64,000 bases of DNA from Haemophilus parainfluenzae (GCF_014931275.1 NZ_CP063110.1:1596001-1660000); one strand, 5' to 3'; shown: positions 44,557-54,228, numbered from the stretch's first letter. Notes: a model not told the origin generated them from the sequence alone. A program made the numbers and translations.

Positions 44557-44638
44557 TTTTAGGCGATAAATTTATCCCCTATTTTATTTATTGTGTTTGA
44601 ATCAATCTTTCAAATACATCATATTAAGGAAAGTAGAA

Positions 44639-45331
44639 ATGGACAAAATTAAACAACTCTTTGCAAACAACTACAGTTGGGCGCAAAGAATGAAAGAAGA
44701 AAATTCCACTTATTTTAAAGAACTTGCCGATCACCAAACACCTCATTATCTTTGGATTGGCTGCTCGGATAGCCGAGTTCCTGCTGAAAAACTCACAAAT
44801 CTTGAACCGGGCGAATTATTTGTTCATCGTAATGTTGCTAACCAAGTTATTCATACGGATTTTAACTGCCTTTCAGTTGTACAATATGCCGTTGATGTAC
44901 TAAAAATTGAACATATTATTATTTGCGGTCATACAAATTGTGGTGGTATTAAAGCAGCGATGCAAGATCACGATCTAGGGTTAATCAATAACTGGTTGCT
45001 CCATATTCGTGATATTTGGTTTAAACACGGGCATCTATTAGGCAATCTTTCAGCAGAAAAACGTTCAGATATGCTCACTAAATTAAATGTTGCAGAGCAA
45101 GTTTATAACCTAGGACGCACATCTATCGTAAAAAGCGCTTGGGAACGTGGACAAAAACTCTCCCTACATGGCTGGGTATATGATGTAAATGATGGATTCT
45201 TAGTAGATCAAGGTGTTATTGCAACCAGTCGGGAAACTCTTGAAATCTCTTATCGCAATGCCATTGCTCGTTTATCTAGCCTCGCGGAAGAGGATATTCT
45301 GAAAAAAGAACTTTCTGAAGGCGAAGAATAA
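44639..45331 (+). CDS. can: Beta-carbonic anhydrase
   Basis: Can interconverts CO2 and bicarbonate, supplying bicarbonate to carboxylases such as PurK. ATG 44639, with AAGGAAAG before it, gives 230 residues. Zinc ligands are Cys-42 and Asp-44 in [10 protein letters not shown] and the His and Cys in [15 protein letters not shown]. Trp-39 next to the site matches the bicarbonate-regulated type II enzyme first described in H. influenzae, so allosteric bicarbonate control is expected. The Asp-Arg dyad (D44/R46) is intact. Confidence 0.97.
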   Translation: MDKIKQLFANNYSWAQRMKEENSTYFKELADHQTPHYLWIGCSDSRVPAEKLTNLEPGELFVHRNVANQVIHTDFNCLSVVQYAVDVLKIEHIIICGHTNCGGIKAAMQDHDLGLINNWLLHIRDIWFKHGHLLGNLSAEKRSDMLTKLNVAEQVYNLGRTSIVKSAWERGQKLSLHGWVYDVNDGFLVDQGVIATSRETLEISYRNAIARLSSLAEEDILKKELSEGEE

Positions 45332-45378
45332 AAAAGTGCGGTTAAAATCTAATAAGTTTTAACCGCATTACTTTTTAT
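45331..45378 (+). terminator. Imperfect USS terminator after can
   Basis: AAGTGCGGTTAAAA pairs with TTTTAACCGC-ATTACTT. The second arm is a decayed uptake signal (CCGCATTACTT), followed by TTTTTATTT. Confidence 0.65.
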
Positions 45379-45387
45379 TTAAAGTTG

Positions 45388-46122
45388 CTATTTAACTAAT
45401 TCTGTCTGCATATACATTAAGCGATCAATATTCGTTAAATAATGTCCTAACTCTTGGGATTCTGGTTTATGGATATAAGGAATTTTCCCTAATAATGGTG
45501 CATCAATCTGAGTTTCTAAAACCTCTATAACTTCTTTGTAGTGGCCCAAGCAAGGATTAATTCGATTCGCAATCCAACCTAATAAAGGTACACCAAGTTG
45601 TTTAATTACTTGAGCGGTAAGTAGTGCATGGTTGATACAGCCTTCCTTAATGCCAACAACCAATACAATAGGCATTTTATGCTCAACAACCCAATCAGCA
45701 AAGCTTTTACCTTCCGCCATGGGGGTGAGTAACCCAAATGAACCTTCCACGACAACAGATTGATATTTTTGAACTAATATCGTTAAGGCTTGATTAATCT
45801 TACTTAATTTAATGCGTGATTTATCTCGAGTCAGCATCGGCAAGGAATGAGCAAAAGTATAGCTATTTACTTCTTGATAAGATACTGGCTCATTCGTTGC
45901 ATCCATTAAAGCTAACACATCTGAATTATTTTCAGCATCATAATCTGTTTGGGATTCATTAGACTGATTTTCGACAGGATAAATACCCTCTTCACAGCTA
46001 CAAGCAATCGGCTTATAACCCACAATTCGCACGCCCTTTGCTTGTAATGCCTGAATAATGGCACGGCAGGCGGTGGTCTTGCCCACATCGGTATCTGTAC
46101 CTGCCACAAAGAAACTACTCAT
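45388..46122 (-). CDS. bioD: ATP-dependent dethiobiotin synthetase
   Basis: BioD closes the ureido ring of biotin from DAPA, CO2 and ATP. The P-loop is VAGTDTDVGKTTACRA. VVEGSFGLLTPMAEGKSF is the Glu-Gly-Ser/Ala segment and LLGWIANRINP the base-recognition segment. I place the start at 46122 (244 residues) because GGAG is seven bases from that ATG but only one from the ATG at 46128. No other biotin genes are in the window. Confidence 0.92.
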   Translation of the reverse strand: MSSFFVAGTDTDVGKTTACRAIIQALQAKGVRIVGYKPIACSCEEGIYPVENQSNESQTDYDAENNSDVLALMDATNEPVSYQEVNSYTFAHSLPMLTRDKSRIKLSKINQALTILVQKYQSVVVEGSFGLLTPMAEGKSFADWVVEHKMPIVLVVGIKEGCINHALLTAQVIKQLGVPLLGWIANRINPCLGHYKEVIEVLETQIDAPLLGKIPYIHKPESQELGHYLTNIDRLMYMQTELVK

Positions 46123-46224
46123 TTTCATTCTCCTTTTAAAAGTGCGATGAATTTTAAAGGAGTTTTTTGAAGAAAATATTGAGATAAAGCAATATTTGAA
46201 GATTTTTACGAAAAAATAATAAGC

Positions 46225-46491
46225 TTATTTGATCTCACTCAAACTATTAAACAAGCCATCATCTTGTTTTGGCATTTGGAGATAAAATCCTTGCTGAGTA
46301 ATTTTTTCCATTACCTCGTTTTTATCTACATGAACAAGCGGTTTGCTTCCCTTCAAATTAAATGGCATAAGAAACTGAGGCTTACCAAAACTTTGCATTA
46401 ATACGTCTGGTACAGCTGAAAAATCATCTCGTTTCGAAATATAGAGATAGCAGCCTGGTTTACGTAAACTTTTATAAATTGCACATAACAT
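46225..46491 (-). CDS. ycgL: YcgL domain protein
   Basis: This 88-residue protein from ATG 46491 ([20 protein letters not shown]) matches the YcgL fold family: [20 protein letters not shown] and [15 protein letters not shown]. The longer frame to 46542 runs through a terminator hairpin and is rejected. TTGGAG precedes the chosen ATG. The molecular function is not established. It lies just downstream of the terminator of the repeat lipoprotein gene. Confidence 0.88.
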   Translation of the reverse strand: MLCAIYKSLRKPGCYLYISKRDDFSAVPDVLMQSFGKPQFLMPFNLKGSKPLVHVDKNEVMEKITQQGFYLQMPKQDDGLFNSLSEIK

Positions 46492-46508
46492 TTTATTGCT
46501 CCAAAAGA

Positions 46509-46539
46509 AAAACCTACCAGATAATCTCTGATAGGTTTT
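46509..46539 (-). terminator. Terminator of the repeat lipoprotein gene
   Basis: AAAACCTACCAGA and TCTGATAGGTTTT pair around a 5-base loop (one G-U pair) and run into TTTTTCTTTT on the minus strand. Confidence 0.8.
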
Positions 46540-46557
46540 CATTTTACAAAAGTTTAA

Positions 46558-47289
46558 TTATTTAGTCACAGCATCTTTCACTTCAGCTGCTTTGTCAGAT
46601 GTAGCATCTTTTGCTTCAGCCGCTTTATCCGCTGCCGCATCTTTTATTTCAGCTGCTTTATCTACTACAGCATCTTTTGTTTCTGAAGCTGAGTTTTTTG
46701 CTGCTTCCATTTTAGAAGACATTGCATCTTTTGCTTCAGCCATTTTATCTGCTGCGGCATCTTTCATTTCAGCTGCTTTATCTACTACAGCATCTTTTGT
46801 TTCTGAAACTGAGTTTTTTGCTGCTTCCATTTTAGAAGACATTGCTTCTTTTGCTTCAGCCATTTTATCTGCTGCAGCATCTTTCATTTCAACTGCTTTA
46901 TCTGCTGCAGCATCTTTTGCTTCAGAAGCTGCATTTTTTACTTCTTCCATTTTAGAAGACATTGCATCTTTTGCCTCAGCCATTTTATTTGCAGCAGCAT
47001 CTTTCATTTCAGAAGCTTTATCAGCTACTGCTTCTTTTGTTTCAGCCATTTTATTTGCAGCTGAATCTTTTGCGTCAATTGCCGCATTTTTAACATCAGT
47101 TGCAACTTCTTTTGCTGCATCTTTAACATCAGTTGCAGCTTCTTTTGCTGCATCTTTAACTTGTGTTGCTGCATTTGCTGTTGCATCTTTTGCTGCTTCA
47201 ACTTTTTGAGCTGTTTCTTGTTTATCGAAACAACCAGTTACGGCTAAAGATGCACCTAATACTAATACGGCTAATACTGATTTTTTCAT
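46558..47289 (-). CDS. Ala/Lys-rich LEA-like repeat lipoprotein
   Basis: This 243-residue protein begins MKKSVLAVLVLGASLAVTGC, with a lipobox and Cys-20. The start at 47289 is chosen because GGAG is seven bases away; an ATG six bases earlier has no room for one. The rest is low-complexity and charged: units such as AADKMAEAKDAMSSKMEAAK and DAVVDKAAEMKDA repeat at 40-residue spacing. There are no Trp residues and few aromatics. The 11-residue periodic Ala/Lys/Asp pattern resembles group 3 LEA-like amphipathic helices. It is predicted to be a lipid-anchored helical rod; the function is unknown. Confidence 0.8.
   Translation of the reverse strand: MKKSVLAVLVLGASLAVTGCFDKQETAQKVEAAKDATANAATQVKDAAKEAATDVKDAAKEVATDVKNAAIDAKDSAANKMAETKEAVADKASEMKDAAANKMAEAKDAMSSKMEEVKNAASEAKDAAADKAVEMKDAAADKMAEAKEAMSSKMEAAKNSVSETKDAVVDKAAEMKDAAADKMAEAKDAMSSKMEAAKNSASETKDAVVDKAAEIKDAAADKAAEAKDATSDKAAEVKDAVTK
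46651..47010. repeat. 120-bp coding tandem repeats
   Basis: Three consecutive 120-bp units begin at 46651, 46771 and 46891, each starting A(G/A)CTGCTTTATCT. The first two differ at only a few positions. A more degenerate fourth copy follows to about 47130. Each unit encodes 40 residues, so unit gain or loss would keep frame. Confidence 0.85.
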
Positions 47290-47592
47290 TGTCATTCTCC
47301 ATTTTATAATTAAGAATTAATCCAAAGCTATTTGCTTTGTGTGATCTAGTTTACGTAAAAAAACTTAAAATAAAACATCTTCCAAAAAAATTTACATTTC
47401 TAAAGATATAGTTTTTTTTATAACACCTCTCTAAAACAACTATAACCCTATGAATTTAAAAAGACTTGTAAAAAGTTCATTATAAAAATTTTATTTTTGT
47501 AAAAGATATAAAATTACTTTTTGTGTTTTTTTTTTTGAACAACCCAACTCAGTTAACTTGAATAATCCTTAACCATTGTTTTTACTTTTCAG
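47290..47592. other. AT-rich gap between the two repeat-protein genes, with T11 tract
   Basis: No ORF is visible. An 11-T tract lies at 47526-47536. A minus-strand TATAAT-like element is at 47479-47484, placing the A11 (minus strand) near -55 to -65 of a possible start site. A second tract of eight Ts begins at 47412. I see no clear terminator for the upstream 509-residue gene. Confidence 0.5.
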
Positions 47593-49122
47593 TTACTTTT
47601 TTACGGCTGCAGATTGATCTTTTGTTTCAGAATCTACATTTTTTACTTCCTCTGCTTTAGAGCACACAGCATCTTTTGCTTCAGTCATTTTATTTTCCGC
47701 AACATGTTTAACATAGTTAGCTGCTGCAACCACAGCATCTTTAACTTGTACTGCCGCGCTTACTGTTGCATCTTTTGCAGCTTCAACTTTAGAAGACATT
47801 ACATCTTTTGCCTCTGAAAGCGAATCTTTTACTTCAGCAACTTTACCTTCAACAGCTTCTTTTGCTTTTACAGCTTTATCTTCAGCTGCATCTTTTAGCT
47901 CAGCTGCTTTATCTGCTGCTTCATCTTTTGCTTCTGAAACTGCTTTTTTCACTTCTGATGCTTTATCTTCAGCTTCATCTTTTAACTCAGCTGCTTTATC
48001 TGCTGCTTCATCTTTTGCTTCAAAAACTGCATGTTTTACTTCAGCAACTTTATCTACAACAGCATCTTTTAATTTAGCTACTTTGCCTAAGACCGTATCT
48101 TTTGCTTCTGATGCTTTATCTTCAGCTTCATCTTTTAGCTCAGCTGCTTTATCTTCAGCCGCATCTTTCACTTCAGCAGCTTTATCTTCCACAGCTTCTT
48201 TTGCTCCTGATGCTTTGTCTTCAGCTTTATGTTTTAGCTCAGCTGCTTTATCTGCTGCTTCATCTTTTGCTTCAAAAACTGCATGTTTTACTTCAGCAAC
48301 TTTATCTACAACAGCATCTTTTAATTTAGCTACTTTACCTAAGACCGTATCTTTTGCTTCTGATGCTTTATCTTCAGCTTCATCTTTTAGCTCAGCTGCT
48401 TTATCTGCTATTTCATCTTTTGCTTCTGAAACTGCTTTTTTCACTTCTGATGCTTTATCTTCAGCCGCATCTTTCACTTCAGCAGCTTTATCTTCCACAG
48501 CTTCTTTTGCTCCTGATGCTTTGTCTTCAGCTTTATGTTTTAGCTCAGCTGCTTTATCTGCTGCTTCATCTTTTGCTTCAAAAACTGCATTTTTTACTTC
48601 TGCAACTTTATCTGCAACTGCATCTTTTAATTTAACTACTTTGTCTACAAGTGTATCTTTTGCTTCAGAAACTGCTTCTTTTGCTTCTGATACTTTGTCT
48701 TCAGCCGCATCTTTCACTTCAGCAACTTTGTCTTCAGCCGCATCTTTTAGCTCGGCTGCTTTATCTGCCGCTTCATCTGTTGCTTCTGAAACTGTTTTTT
48801 TCACTTCTGATGCTTTATCTTCGACGGCTCTTTTTACTTCAGAAAATTTGTCATCGATTGCTTTTTTCATTTCAGCAGCTTTATCATCGATTGCTTCTTT
48901 TGCTTCAGAAACTGCTTTTCTTACTTCAGATACTTTATCTTCAGTTACATCTTTCACTTCAGTAGCTTTGTCTTCGACCACTTCTTTTGCCTCAGACGCT
49001 TTATGTGTCACTGCATCTTTAATGTAGTTAGCCGCTGCCAATAATGCATCTTTAACTTGTGTTGCTGCATTCACTGTCGTATCTTTTACTTCAGTTGCTT
49101 TATCTTCAATGTTATTTTTCAT
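47593..49122 (-). CDS. Long LEA-like repeat protein without signal peptide
   Basis: This 509-residue protein starts MKNNIEDKATEVKDTTVN behind a strong AAGGAGAG site and has no signal sequence or membrane helix. It consists almost entirely of units such as EDKASEVKKAVSEAKDEAADKAAELKD, rich in Ala, Lys, Asp and Glu, with one Cys and almost no aromatics. The 11-residue pattern suggests a long amphipathic helix or disordered rod. Segments TQVKDALLAAANYIKDAV and VQVKDAVVAAANYVKHV near the two ends are related, as if they cap the array. It is a paralog of the neighbouring lipoprotein, sharing AKDAMSSKMEAAK-type units. Product and role are unknown. Confidence 0.75.
   Translation of the reverse strand: MKNNIEDKATEVKDTTVNAATQVKDALLAAANYIKDAVTHKASEAKEVVEDKATEVKDVTEDKVSEVRKAVSEAKEAIDDKAAEMKKAIDDKFSEVKRAVEDKASEVKKTVSEATDEAADKAAELKDAAEDKVAEVKDAAEDKVSEAKEAVSEAKDTLVDKVVKLKDAVADKVAEVKNAVFEAKDEAADKAAELKHKAEDKASGAKEAVEDKAAEVKDAAEDKASEVKKAVSEAKDEIADKAAELKDEAEDKASEAKDTVLGKVAKLKDAVVDKVAEVKHAVFEAKDEAADKAAELKHKAEDKASGAKEAVEDKAAEVKDAAEDKAAELKDEAEDKASEAKDTVLGKVAKLKDAVVDKVAEVKHAVFEAKDEAADKAAELKDEAEDKASEVKKAVSEAKDEAADKAAELKDAAEDKAVKAKEAVEGKVAEVKDSLSEAKDVMSSKVEAAKDATVSAAVQVKDAVVAAANYVKHVAENKMTEAKDAVCSKAEEVKNVDSETKDQSAAVKK
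48001..48600. repeat. Large in-frame internal duplications (252 and 306 bp)
   Basis: The segment starting TGCTGCTTCATCTTTTGC at 48001 recurs nearly identically at 48253 (offset 252 bp) and again at 48559 (offset 306 bp). A second block starting TCAGCCGCATCTTTCACTTC at 48155 recurs at 48461, also at 306 bp. Both offsets are multiples of three and of six. Confidence 0.8.
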
Positions 49123-49205
49123 AACACTCTCCTTGTATCATTATAATGGCTAATTTAAGCTATTCAGTTATAGCTCACTTTTAGTCTATCAAAAAAATTT
49201 TAAAA

Positions 49206-49238
49206 AAACACCCAGAAATACACATTTCTAGGTGTTTG
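49206..49238 (-). terminator. Terminator of sixA
   Basis: On the minus strand AAACACCTAGAAAT pairs with ATTTCTGGGTGTTT around GTGT and continues in Ts. Confidence 0.7.
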
Positions 49239-49327
49239 TTATTTAGCGACTTTTGGAGTCAACTATAGTTATAGTTCAAAAAAGTAAATCACATCAAACT
49301 TTATTTTCATATTATCTTCAATCAACT

Positions 49328-49810
49328 TTAACCATTTTCTTTGGGATAATGGAAAGCTTCAATGGTGCCTTTTTCACCATTCCAGTCAATTTGAACAATC
49401 GTTGAAGGGTAAAAACTGATTGGATTTCGCTTGCCATAAAGCTCTGAAACAATACTTCCTACTAAAGGTAAATGAGAAACAAGCAGAACACTTTCAACAC
49501 CTTGTTCCTGCAAAACAGATAAATAATCTGCTACCAGAGTCGCATTCCCATAAGGTGTAATCCCACTCCAAGTTTCAACATCATTAAGAATATTGTCTAA
49601 CGCTGAATTTACAAGCTCAAACGTTTCTTGCGCTCGTATATAAGGACTGACAATCACTTTCTGAACTGAAAGTGCGGTTGAATTTAGATGGGTTTTAAGC
49701 CATTGACCTTGTAATATTGATTGTTTGCGTCCATAGTCGGTTAAATGCCGAGCCTCGTCTGATGAAGAGACAACTTCAGCTTCTCCATGACGCATAATAA
49801 AAATTTTCAT
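49328..49810 (-). CDS. sixA: Phosphohistidine phosphatase SixA
   Basis: SixA is a small histidine-phosphatase-superfamily enzyme that dephosphorylates phosphohistidine, in E. coli on ArcB and on the nitrogen PTS protein NPr. The 160 residues begin MKIFIMRHGEAE with the RHG catalytic motif. VSPYIRAQETFELV carries the second Arg and LLVSHLPLVGSIVSEL the second His. It follows glmM on the same strand, with a hairpin between. Confidence 0.93.
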   Translation of the reverse strand: MKIFIMRHGEAEVVSSSDEARHLTDYGRKQSILQGQWLKTHLNSTALSVQKVIVSPYIRAQETFELVNSALDNILNDVETWSGITPYGNATLVADYLSVLQEQGVESVLLVSHLPLVGSIVSELYGKRNPISFYPSTIVQIDWNGEKGTIEAFHYPKENG

Positions 49811-49855
49811 GTCTTTGCTTTCCTAAAAATAATAAAAGATAAATTTTATGGATCA

Positions 49856-49878
49856 AAAATGGGGGCAAGCCCCCACTT
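49856..49878 (-). terminator. Terminator of glmM
   Basis: TGGGGGC and GCCCCCA form a GC-only stem with a 2-base loop, and the minus strand then reads TTTTTG. It is the most GC-rich hairpin of the window. Confidence 0.75.
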
Positions 49879-49880
49879 TA

Positions 49881-51215
49881 TTAATTCGCTTTCACTGCTT
49901 CTGCAATTTCTTCTGCACATTGTTTTGCAAGTACACCGTCTTCACATTCGACCATGACGCGAATAAGAGGCTCAGTACCAGACTTACGCAGTAAAATTCG
50001 ACCTTTGCCTTCTAAACGTTTTTCCACATCTGCAGCTACCGCTTTTACTGCTTCACTTTCTAATGGATTATCACCGCCCGCAAAACGAACATTAATGAGT
50101 ACTTGAGGGAATAATTTCACCGCACTTGCAAGCTCGTTTAAAGATAAACGATGTTGAACCATTGCGCTTAATACCGCTAGTGATGCAATAATACCATCAC
50201 CTGTCGTATTTTTATCAGCAATAATGATATGGCCTGAGTTTTCTCCACCTAATGTCCAGTCATGCTCTACCATTTTTTCTAATACATAACGGTCACCAAC
50301 GTTAGCGCGTACGAAAGGCACACCTAACATCTTTAAGGCAATTTCTAGACTCATATTACTCATTAATGTACCTACTACCCCACCTTTTAATTGGCCTGAA
50401 CGTAGTGCTTCGCGAGCAATAATGAAAAGGATTTGGTCACCATCCACTTTATTACCTAAGTGATCCACCATCATAATACGGTCACCATCACCATCATAAG
50501 CCAAACCAACATCCGCTTTGGTTTCAAGCACTTTTTCTTGTAATGCTTTTACATCAGTTGCACCACATTTCTCATTGATATTAATCCCATTTGGAGTCGC
50601 ACCAATTTCAATTACTTCCGCGCCTAATTCACGTAATACATTTGGTGCAATATGGTAAGTCGCACCATTTGCACAGTCCACTACGATTTTATAACCATCT
50701 AAGCCAAGATGAGCTGGAAATGTACTCTTACAAAATTCAATATAACGACCTGCCGCATCATTAATACGACGAGCTTTACCTAATTCAGCTGATTCAACGC
50801 AATCCATTGGTTGATCGAGCATGGCTTCAATAGCCTCTTCAATATTGTCCGGTAATTTTGTTCCTTCCGCAGAGAAGAATTTAATTCCATTATCATAGTA
50901 AGGATTATGCGATGCAGAAATCACAATGCCTGCTTCTAAACGAAAAGTACGAGTTAAATAAGCCACGGCAGGGGTTGGCATTGGGCCGGTAAATGCAGCA
51001 GTTAAGCCAGCTGCAGCTAAACCTGCTTCAAGAGCAGATTCCAACATATAACCTGAAATACGAGTATCTTTTCCGATTAATACTGTGCGAGAACCTTGTG
51101 AAGCTAAAACCTTACCCGCAGCCCAACCTAATTTCAATGCGAAATCAGGCGTGATTGGATAAGTACCCACTTTACCACGTACGCCATCTGTACCAAAATA
51201 TTTACGATTTGCCAT
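49881..51215 (-). CDS. glmM: Phosphoglucosamine mutase
   Basis: GlmM converts glucosamine 6-phosphate to the 1-phosphate for UDP-GlcNAc. The 444 residues show [12 protein letters not shown], the phosphoserine loop [19 protein letters not shown], the metal-binding [24 protein letters not shown] and the phosphate-binding [16 protein letters not shown]. It lies downstream of folP after a gap of 76 bases, the conserved folP-glmM pair. Confidence 0.98.
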   Translation of the reverse strand: MANRKYFGTDGVRGKVGTYPITPDFALKLGWAAGKVLASQGSRTVLIGKDTRISGYMLESALEAGLAAAGLTAAFTGPMPTPAVAYLTRTFRLEAGIVISASHNPYYDNGIKFFSAEGTKLPDNIEEAIEAMLDQPMDCVESAELGKARRINDAAGRYIEFCKSTFPAHLGLDGYKIVVDCANGATYHIAPNVLRELGAEVIEIGATPNGININEKCGATDVKALQEKVLETKADVGLAYDGDGDRIMMVDHLGNKVDGDQILFIIAREALRSGQLKGGVVGTLMSNMSLEIALKMLGVPFVRANVGDRYVLEKMVEHDWTLGGENSGHIIIADKNTTGDGIIASLAVLSAMVQHRLSLNELASAVKLFPQVLINVRFAGGDNPLESEAVKAVAADVEKRLEGKGRILLRKSGTEPLIRVMVECEDGVLAKQCAEEIAEAVKAN

Positions 51216-51291
51216 GTTTATTCCTTATAAATTTGAATAATTGATATTGCAGAAATCATTTATTCTACAACATATAAAATCTGTTACTTTC

Positions 51292-52122
51292 TTACGCTTG
51301 TTGCGTAGCTTGCCATACTTTCAGGGCATCTGCCGTTTCAGCCACATCATGCACACGTAAAATAGTCGCACCATTTTGTGCAGCAATTAATGCGCCAGCT
51401 ACACTTCCCACAACACGTTCAGTTACGGGTTTATCTAATACGGCACCAATCATCGATTTACGTGAAAGGCCTGCTAAAATGGGATAACCACTTTCACAAA
51501 AGTGTGCTAATTGCTGTAAAAGTTTATAGTTATGCTGCACGGTCTTACCAAAACAAAACCCCATATCCCAAATGATATTTTCTTTAGCGATTCCCGCATC
51601 TAAACAAGCTTTAGTCCGAGCTTCTAAAAACTGATAAACATCTTGGACTACATCATCATAATGCGGATTAGTCTGCATTGTGCGCGGCTGTCCTTGCATG
51701 TGCATGATACAAGTGGGTAAATTCAACTGTCCTGCTATTTCGAGTGCACCAGGTTCACGTAAAGCACGAATATCATTGATTAAATCCATGCCGACCTTAG
51801 CTGCTTCTTGCATCACAATTGCTTTAGAGGTATCCACTGAAATCCAACAATCAAAACGTTTTTGCACGGCTTCAACAAGAGGTATCACTCGTTGCAACTC
51901 TTCAGTTTCAGGCACTTCTTCTGCCATTATTGGTCGAGTTGATTCCCCGCCAATATCAATAATTGTTGCACCTTCTTTGAGCATTTTTTCAACTTGAAAT
52001 AATGCTTTGTCTAGACTAAAAAACTGTCCGCCATCTGAAAATGAATCAGGCGTGAAATTCAAAATTCCCATAATTTGAGGTAATGATAAATCTAGACATT
52101 TGTTATTAGCGTAAAGTTTCAT
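51292..52122 (-). CDS. folP: Dihydropteroate synthase
   Basis: FolP joins para-aminobenzoate to the pterin diphosphate and is the sulfonamide target. The 276-residue TIM barrel has IMGILNFTPDSFSDGGQF, TIIDIGGESTRP, the DPxxD-like NDIRALREPGAL region, HMQGQPRTMQ, GLSRKSMIGAVL and the C-terminal TILRVHDVAET. I see no insertion near the Pro-Arg loops of the kind linked to sulfonamide resistance, but point changes cannot be judged without an alignment. Confidence 0.97.
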   Translation of the reverse strand: MKLYANNKCLDLSLPQIMGILNFTPDSFSDGGQFFSLDKALFQVEKMLKEGATIIDIGGESTRPIMAEEVPETEELQRVIPLVEAVQKRFDCWISVDTSKAIVMQEAAKVGMDLINDIRALREPGALEIAGQLNLPTCIMHMQGQPRTMQTNPHYDDVVQDVYQFLEARTKACLDAGIAKENIIWDMGFCFGKTVQHNYKLLQQLAHFCESGYPILAGLSRKSMIGAVLDKPVTERVVGSVAGALIAAQNGATILRVHDVAETADALKVWQATQQA

Positions 52123-52204
52123 AAAGTGCGGTCAATTTTTAAATCAAATTTTAAAGGCTAGATTATAACGGAATATAGTGATGAAAAGAATGACATTATA
52201 AATA

Positions 52205-52236
52205 AAAAAAGCCTTCCTAATTAGGAAGGCTTTATT
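52205..52236 (-). terminator. Terminator of ftsH
   Basis: AAAGCCTTCCTAA and TTAGGAAGGCTTT form a perfect 26-bp palindrome (52208-52233) and read into Ts on the minus strand. Confidence 0.85.
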
Positions 52237-52237
52237 C

Positions 52238-54136
52238 TTACTCTTCAGAATCGTCTGAATGATTAACCGCACTTTCAGTGGTTTCTTCTTGCGGCTTAGC
52301 TTTCGAGCTCGTGTCTTTGTTATCTTCCCAACCAGATGGTGGTGTAACAGGCTCACGATTCATTAGCTGCTTGATTTGTTCTTCTTCAATGGTTTCATAT
52401 TTCACTAACGCATCTTTCATGGCGTGAAGAATATCCATATTGTCGATCAAAATCTGTCTTGCTCTCGCATAGTTACGATTCACAATCGCACGAACTTCTT
52501 CATCAATCGCATGCGCTGTTTCATCAGACATATGTTTTGCTTTCGCCATTGAGCGACCTAAGAATACTTCGCCTTCATCTTCGGTATAAAGAATCGGACC
52601 GAGTTTATCTGAGAAGCCCCATTGGGTCACCATATTACGTGCAATATTGGTTGCCACTTTAATATCGTTAGATGCACCGGTAGAAATATTTTCTTCACCA
52701 TAAATCAAATCTTCTGCTAAACGTCCTGCATAAAGAGTTGAAAGCTTACTTTCTAATTGTTTTTGGCTGATACTTATTTGATCACCTTCAGGCAAGAAGA
52801 AAGTCACACCTAATGCGCGGCCACGAGGAATAATCGTAACTTTATGTACAGGATCATGTTCAGGCACTAAGTAACCCACAATGGCGTGACCTGCTTCATG
52901 ATACGCTGTCGATTCTTTTTGTTTATCTGTCATGATCATGGTACGGCGTTCAGGTCCCATATTGATCTTATCTTTGGCTTTTTCAAACTCAAGCATCGAT
53001 ACAGTACGTTTATTGCTACGTGCAGCAAATAATGCCGCTTCATTCACCAAGTTCGCTAAATCTGCACCTGAATAACCAGGTGTACCACGAGCCAGTGTCA
53101 TTGCATCTACATCATCAGCCACAGGGACTTTACGCATGTGAACTTTTAAAATTTGCTCACGACCTTTCACATCCGGTAAACCTACAACAACTTGACGGTC
53201 AAAACGGCCTGGACGAGTTAATGCTGGGTCAAGTACATCTGGACGGTTAGTTGCGGCAATAACAATTACGCCTTCGTTACCACCGAAACCATCCATTTCA
53301 ACTAACATTTGGTTAAGGGTTTGTTCACGCTCATCGTGCCCACCACCTAAGCCTGCACCACGTTGGCGACCTACCGCATCAATTTCATCAATAAAGATTA
53401 AGCATGGTGCATTTTTCTTTGCTTGCTCGAACATATCACGTACACGAGAAGCACCAACACCCACAAACATCTCCACAAAGTCAGAACCTGAAATGGTAAA
53501 GAAAGGTACTTTTGCTTCACCCGCAATAGCCTTAGCTAATAAAGTTTTACCTGTACCTGGAGGACCAACCATCAAAATCCCTTTTGGAATTTTACCGCCA
53601 AGGTTTTGGAATTTTTTCGGTTCACGCAAGAAATCGACCACTTCACCCACTTCTTCTTTTGCTTCATCACAACCTGCGACATCTGCAAAAGTGACTTTGA
53701 TTTGGTCTTGGTTCAGCATTTTAGCGCGGCTTTTACCAAAGCTCATGGCTTTGCCGCCACCACCTTGTATTTGGCGCATGAAGAAAACCCATACCCCAAC
53801 AAGGAATAGCATCGGGAACCACGAAATCAAAATTTGTGATAGTAAACTACGTTTTTCAAAAGGCGTACCTTCGATTTTGACTTTTTTATTTAATAAGTCA
53901 TCTAAGAGTTTTTTATCTTCCAACGGTGGCATAACGGTCATATATTTAGAACCGTCATTTTTGGTCACAGTGATTTCATTCGCATCAAAACGCGCTTCTT
54001 TCACTTGACTATTACTCACATCATACACAAAAGTTGTGTAATCTGTTGAGTCACTCACGCCATTGGAGTTAAAACTTTGGTAAGCTGTCATCATGACAAC
54101 TGCAACCACAACCCATAGAACTAGATTTTTGACCAT
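52238..54136 (-). CDS. ftsH: ATP-dependent zinc metalloprotease FtsH
   Basis: FtsH is the membrane-bound AAA+ protease that degrades LpxC, RpoH-type substrates and damaged membrane proteins. From ATG 54136 it has 632 residues: a first membrane helix ([16 protein letters not shown]), a periplasmic domain, and a second helix ([19 protein letters not shown]). Then come Walker [19 protein letters not shown], Walker [17 protein letters not shown], the SRH arginines in [10 protein letters not shown], and the zinc site [13 protein letters not shown]. An in-frame TTG at 54145 with AGG seven bases upstream is an alternative start. The acidic tail is typical. Confidence 0.97.
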   Translation of the reverse strand: MVKNLVLWVVVAVVMMTAYQSFNSNGVSDSTDYTTFVYDVSNSQVKEARFDANEITVTKNDGSKYMTVMPPLEDKKLLDDLLNKKVKIEGTPFEKRSLLSQILISWFPMLFLVGVWVFFMRQIQGGGGKAMSFGKSRAKMLNQDQIKVTFADVAGCDEAKEEVGEVVDFLREPKKFQNLGGKIPKGILMVGPPGTGKTLLAKAIAGEAKVPFFTISGSDFVEMFVGVGASRVRDMFEQAKKNAPCLIFIDEIDAVGRQRGAGLGGGHDEREQTLNQMLVEMDGFGGNEGVIVIAATNRPDVLDPALTRPGRFDRQVVVGLPDVKGREQILKVHMRKVPVADDVDAMTLARGTPGYSGADLANLVNEAALFAARSNKRTVSMLEFEKAKDKINMGPERRTMIMTDKQKESTAYHEAGHAIVGYLVPEHDPVHKVTIIPRGRALGVTFFLPEGDQISISQKQLESKLSTLYAGRLAEDLIYGEENISTGASNDIKVATNIARNMVTQWGFSDKLGPILYTEDEGEVFLGRSMAKAKHMSDETAHAIDEEVRAIVNRNYARARQILIDNMDILHAMKDALVKYETIEEEQIKQLMNREPVTPPSGWEDNKDTSSKAKPQEETTESAVNHSDDSEE

Positions 54137-54228
54137 ATCGTTCAAGGTTTAACCTGCCTTTCTTAAGTTAATTAAAATAAAACGAAATACTATCTCATCC
54201 GTGACACAATGAAAAGCTATCAAAGCAA

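Noticed and set aside
46592-47209. Plus-strand open frame of 205 codons opposite the repeat lipoprotein
   Set aside because: This is the same repeat-complement artefact. The minus-strand frame has a lipoprotein signal, ribosome site and terminator.
46651-49000. Possible CRISPR array or satellite repeats
   Set aside because: Units are 120-306 bp, contiguous and coding, with no constant short repeat separated by unique spacers and no cas genes nearby.
48083-49027. Long plus-strand open frame (314 codons) opposite the 509-residue repeat gene
   Set aside because: It is the complement of a strictly periodic Ala/Lys/Glu-coding repeat, giving an artificial Ser/Ala/Phe-rich product. It has no convincing ribosome site, while the minus-strand gene has a strong one.
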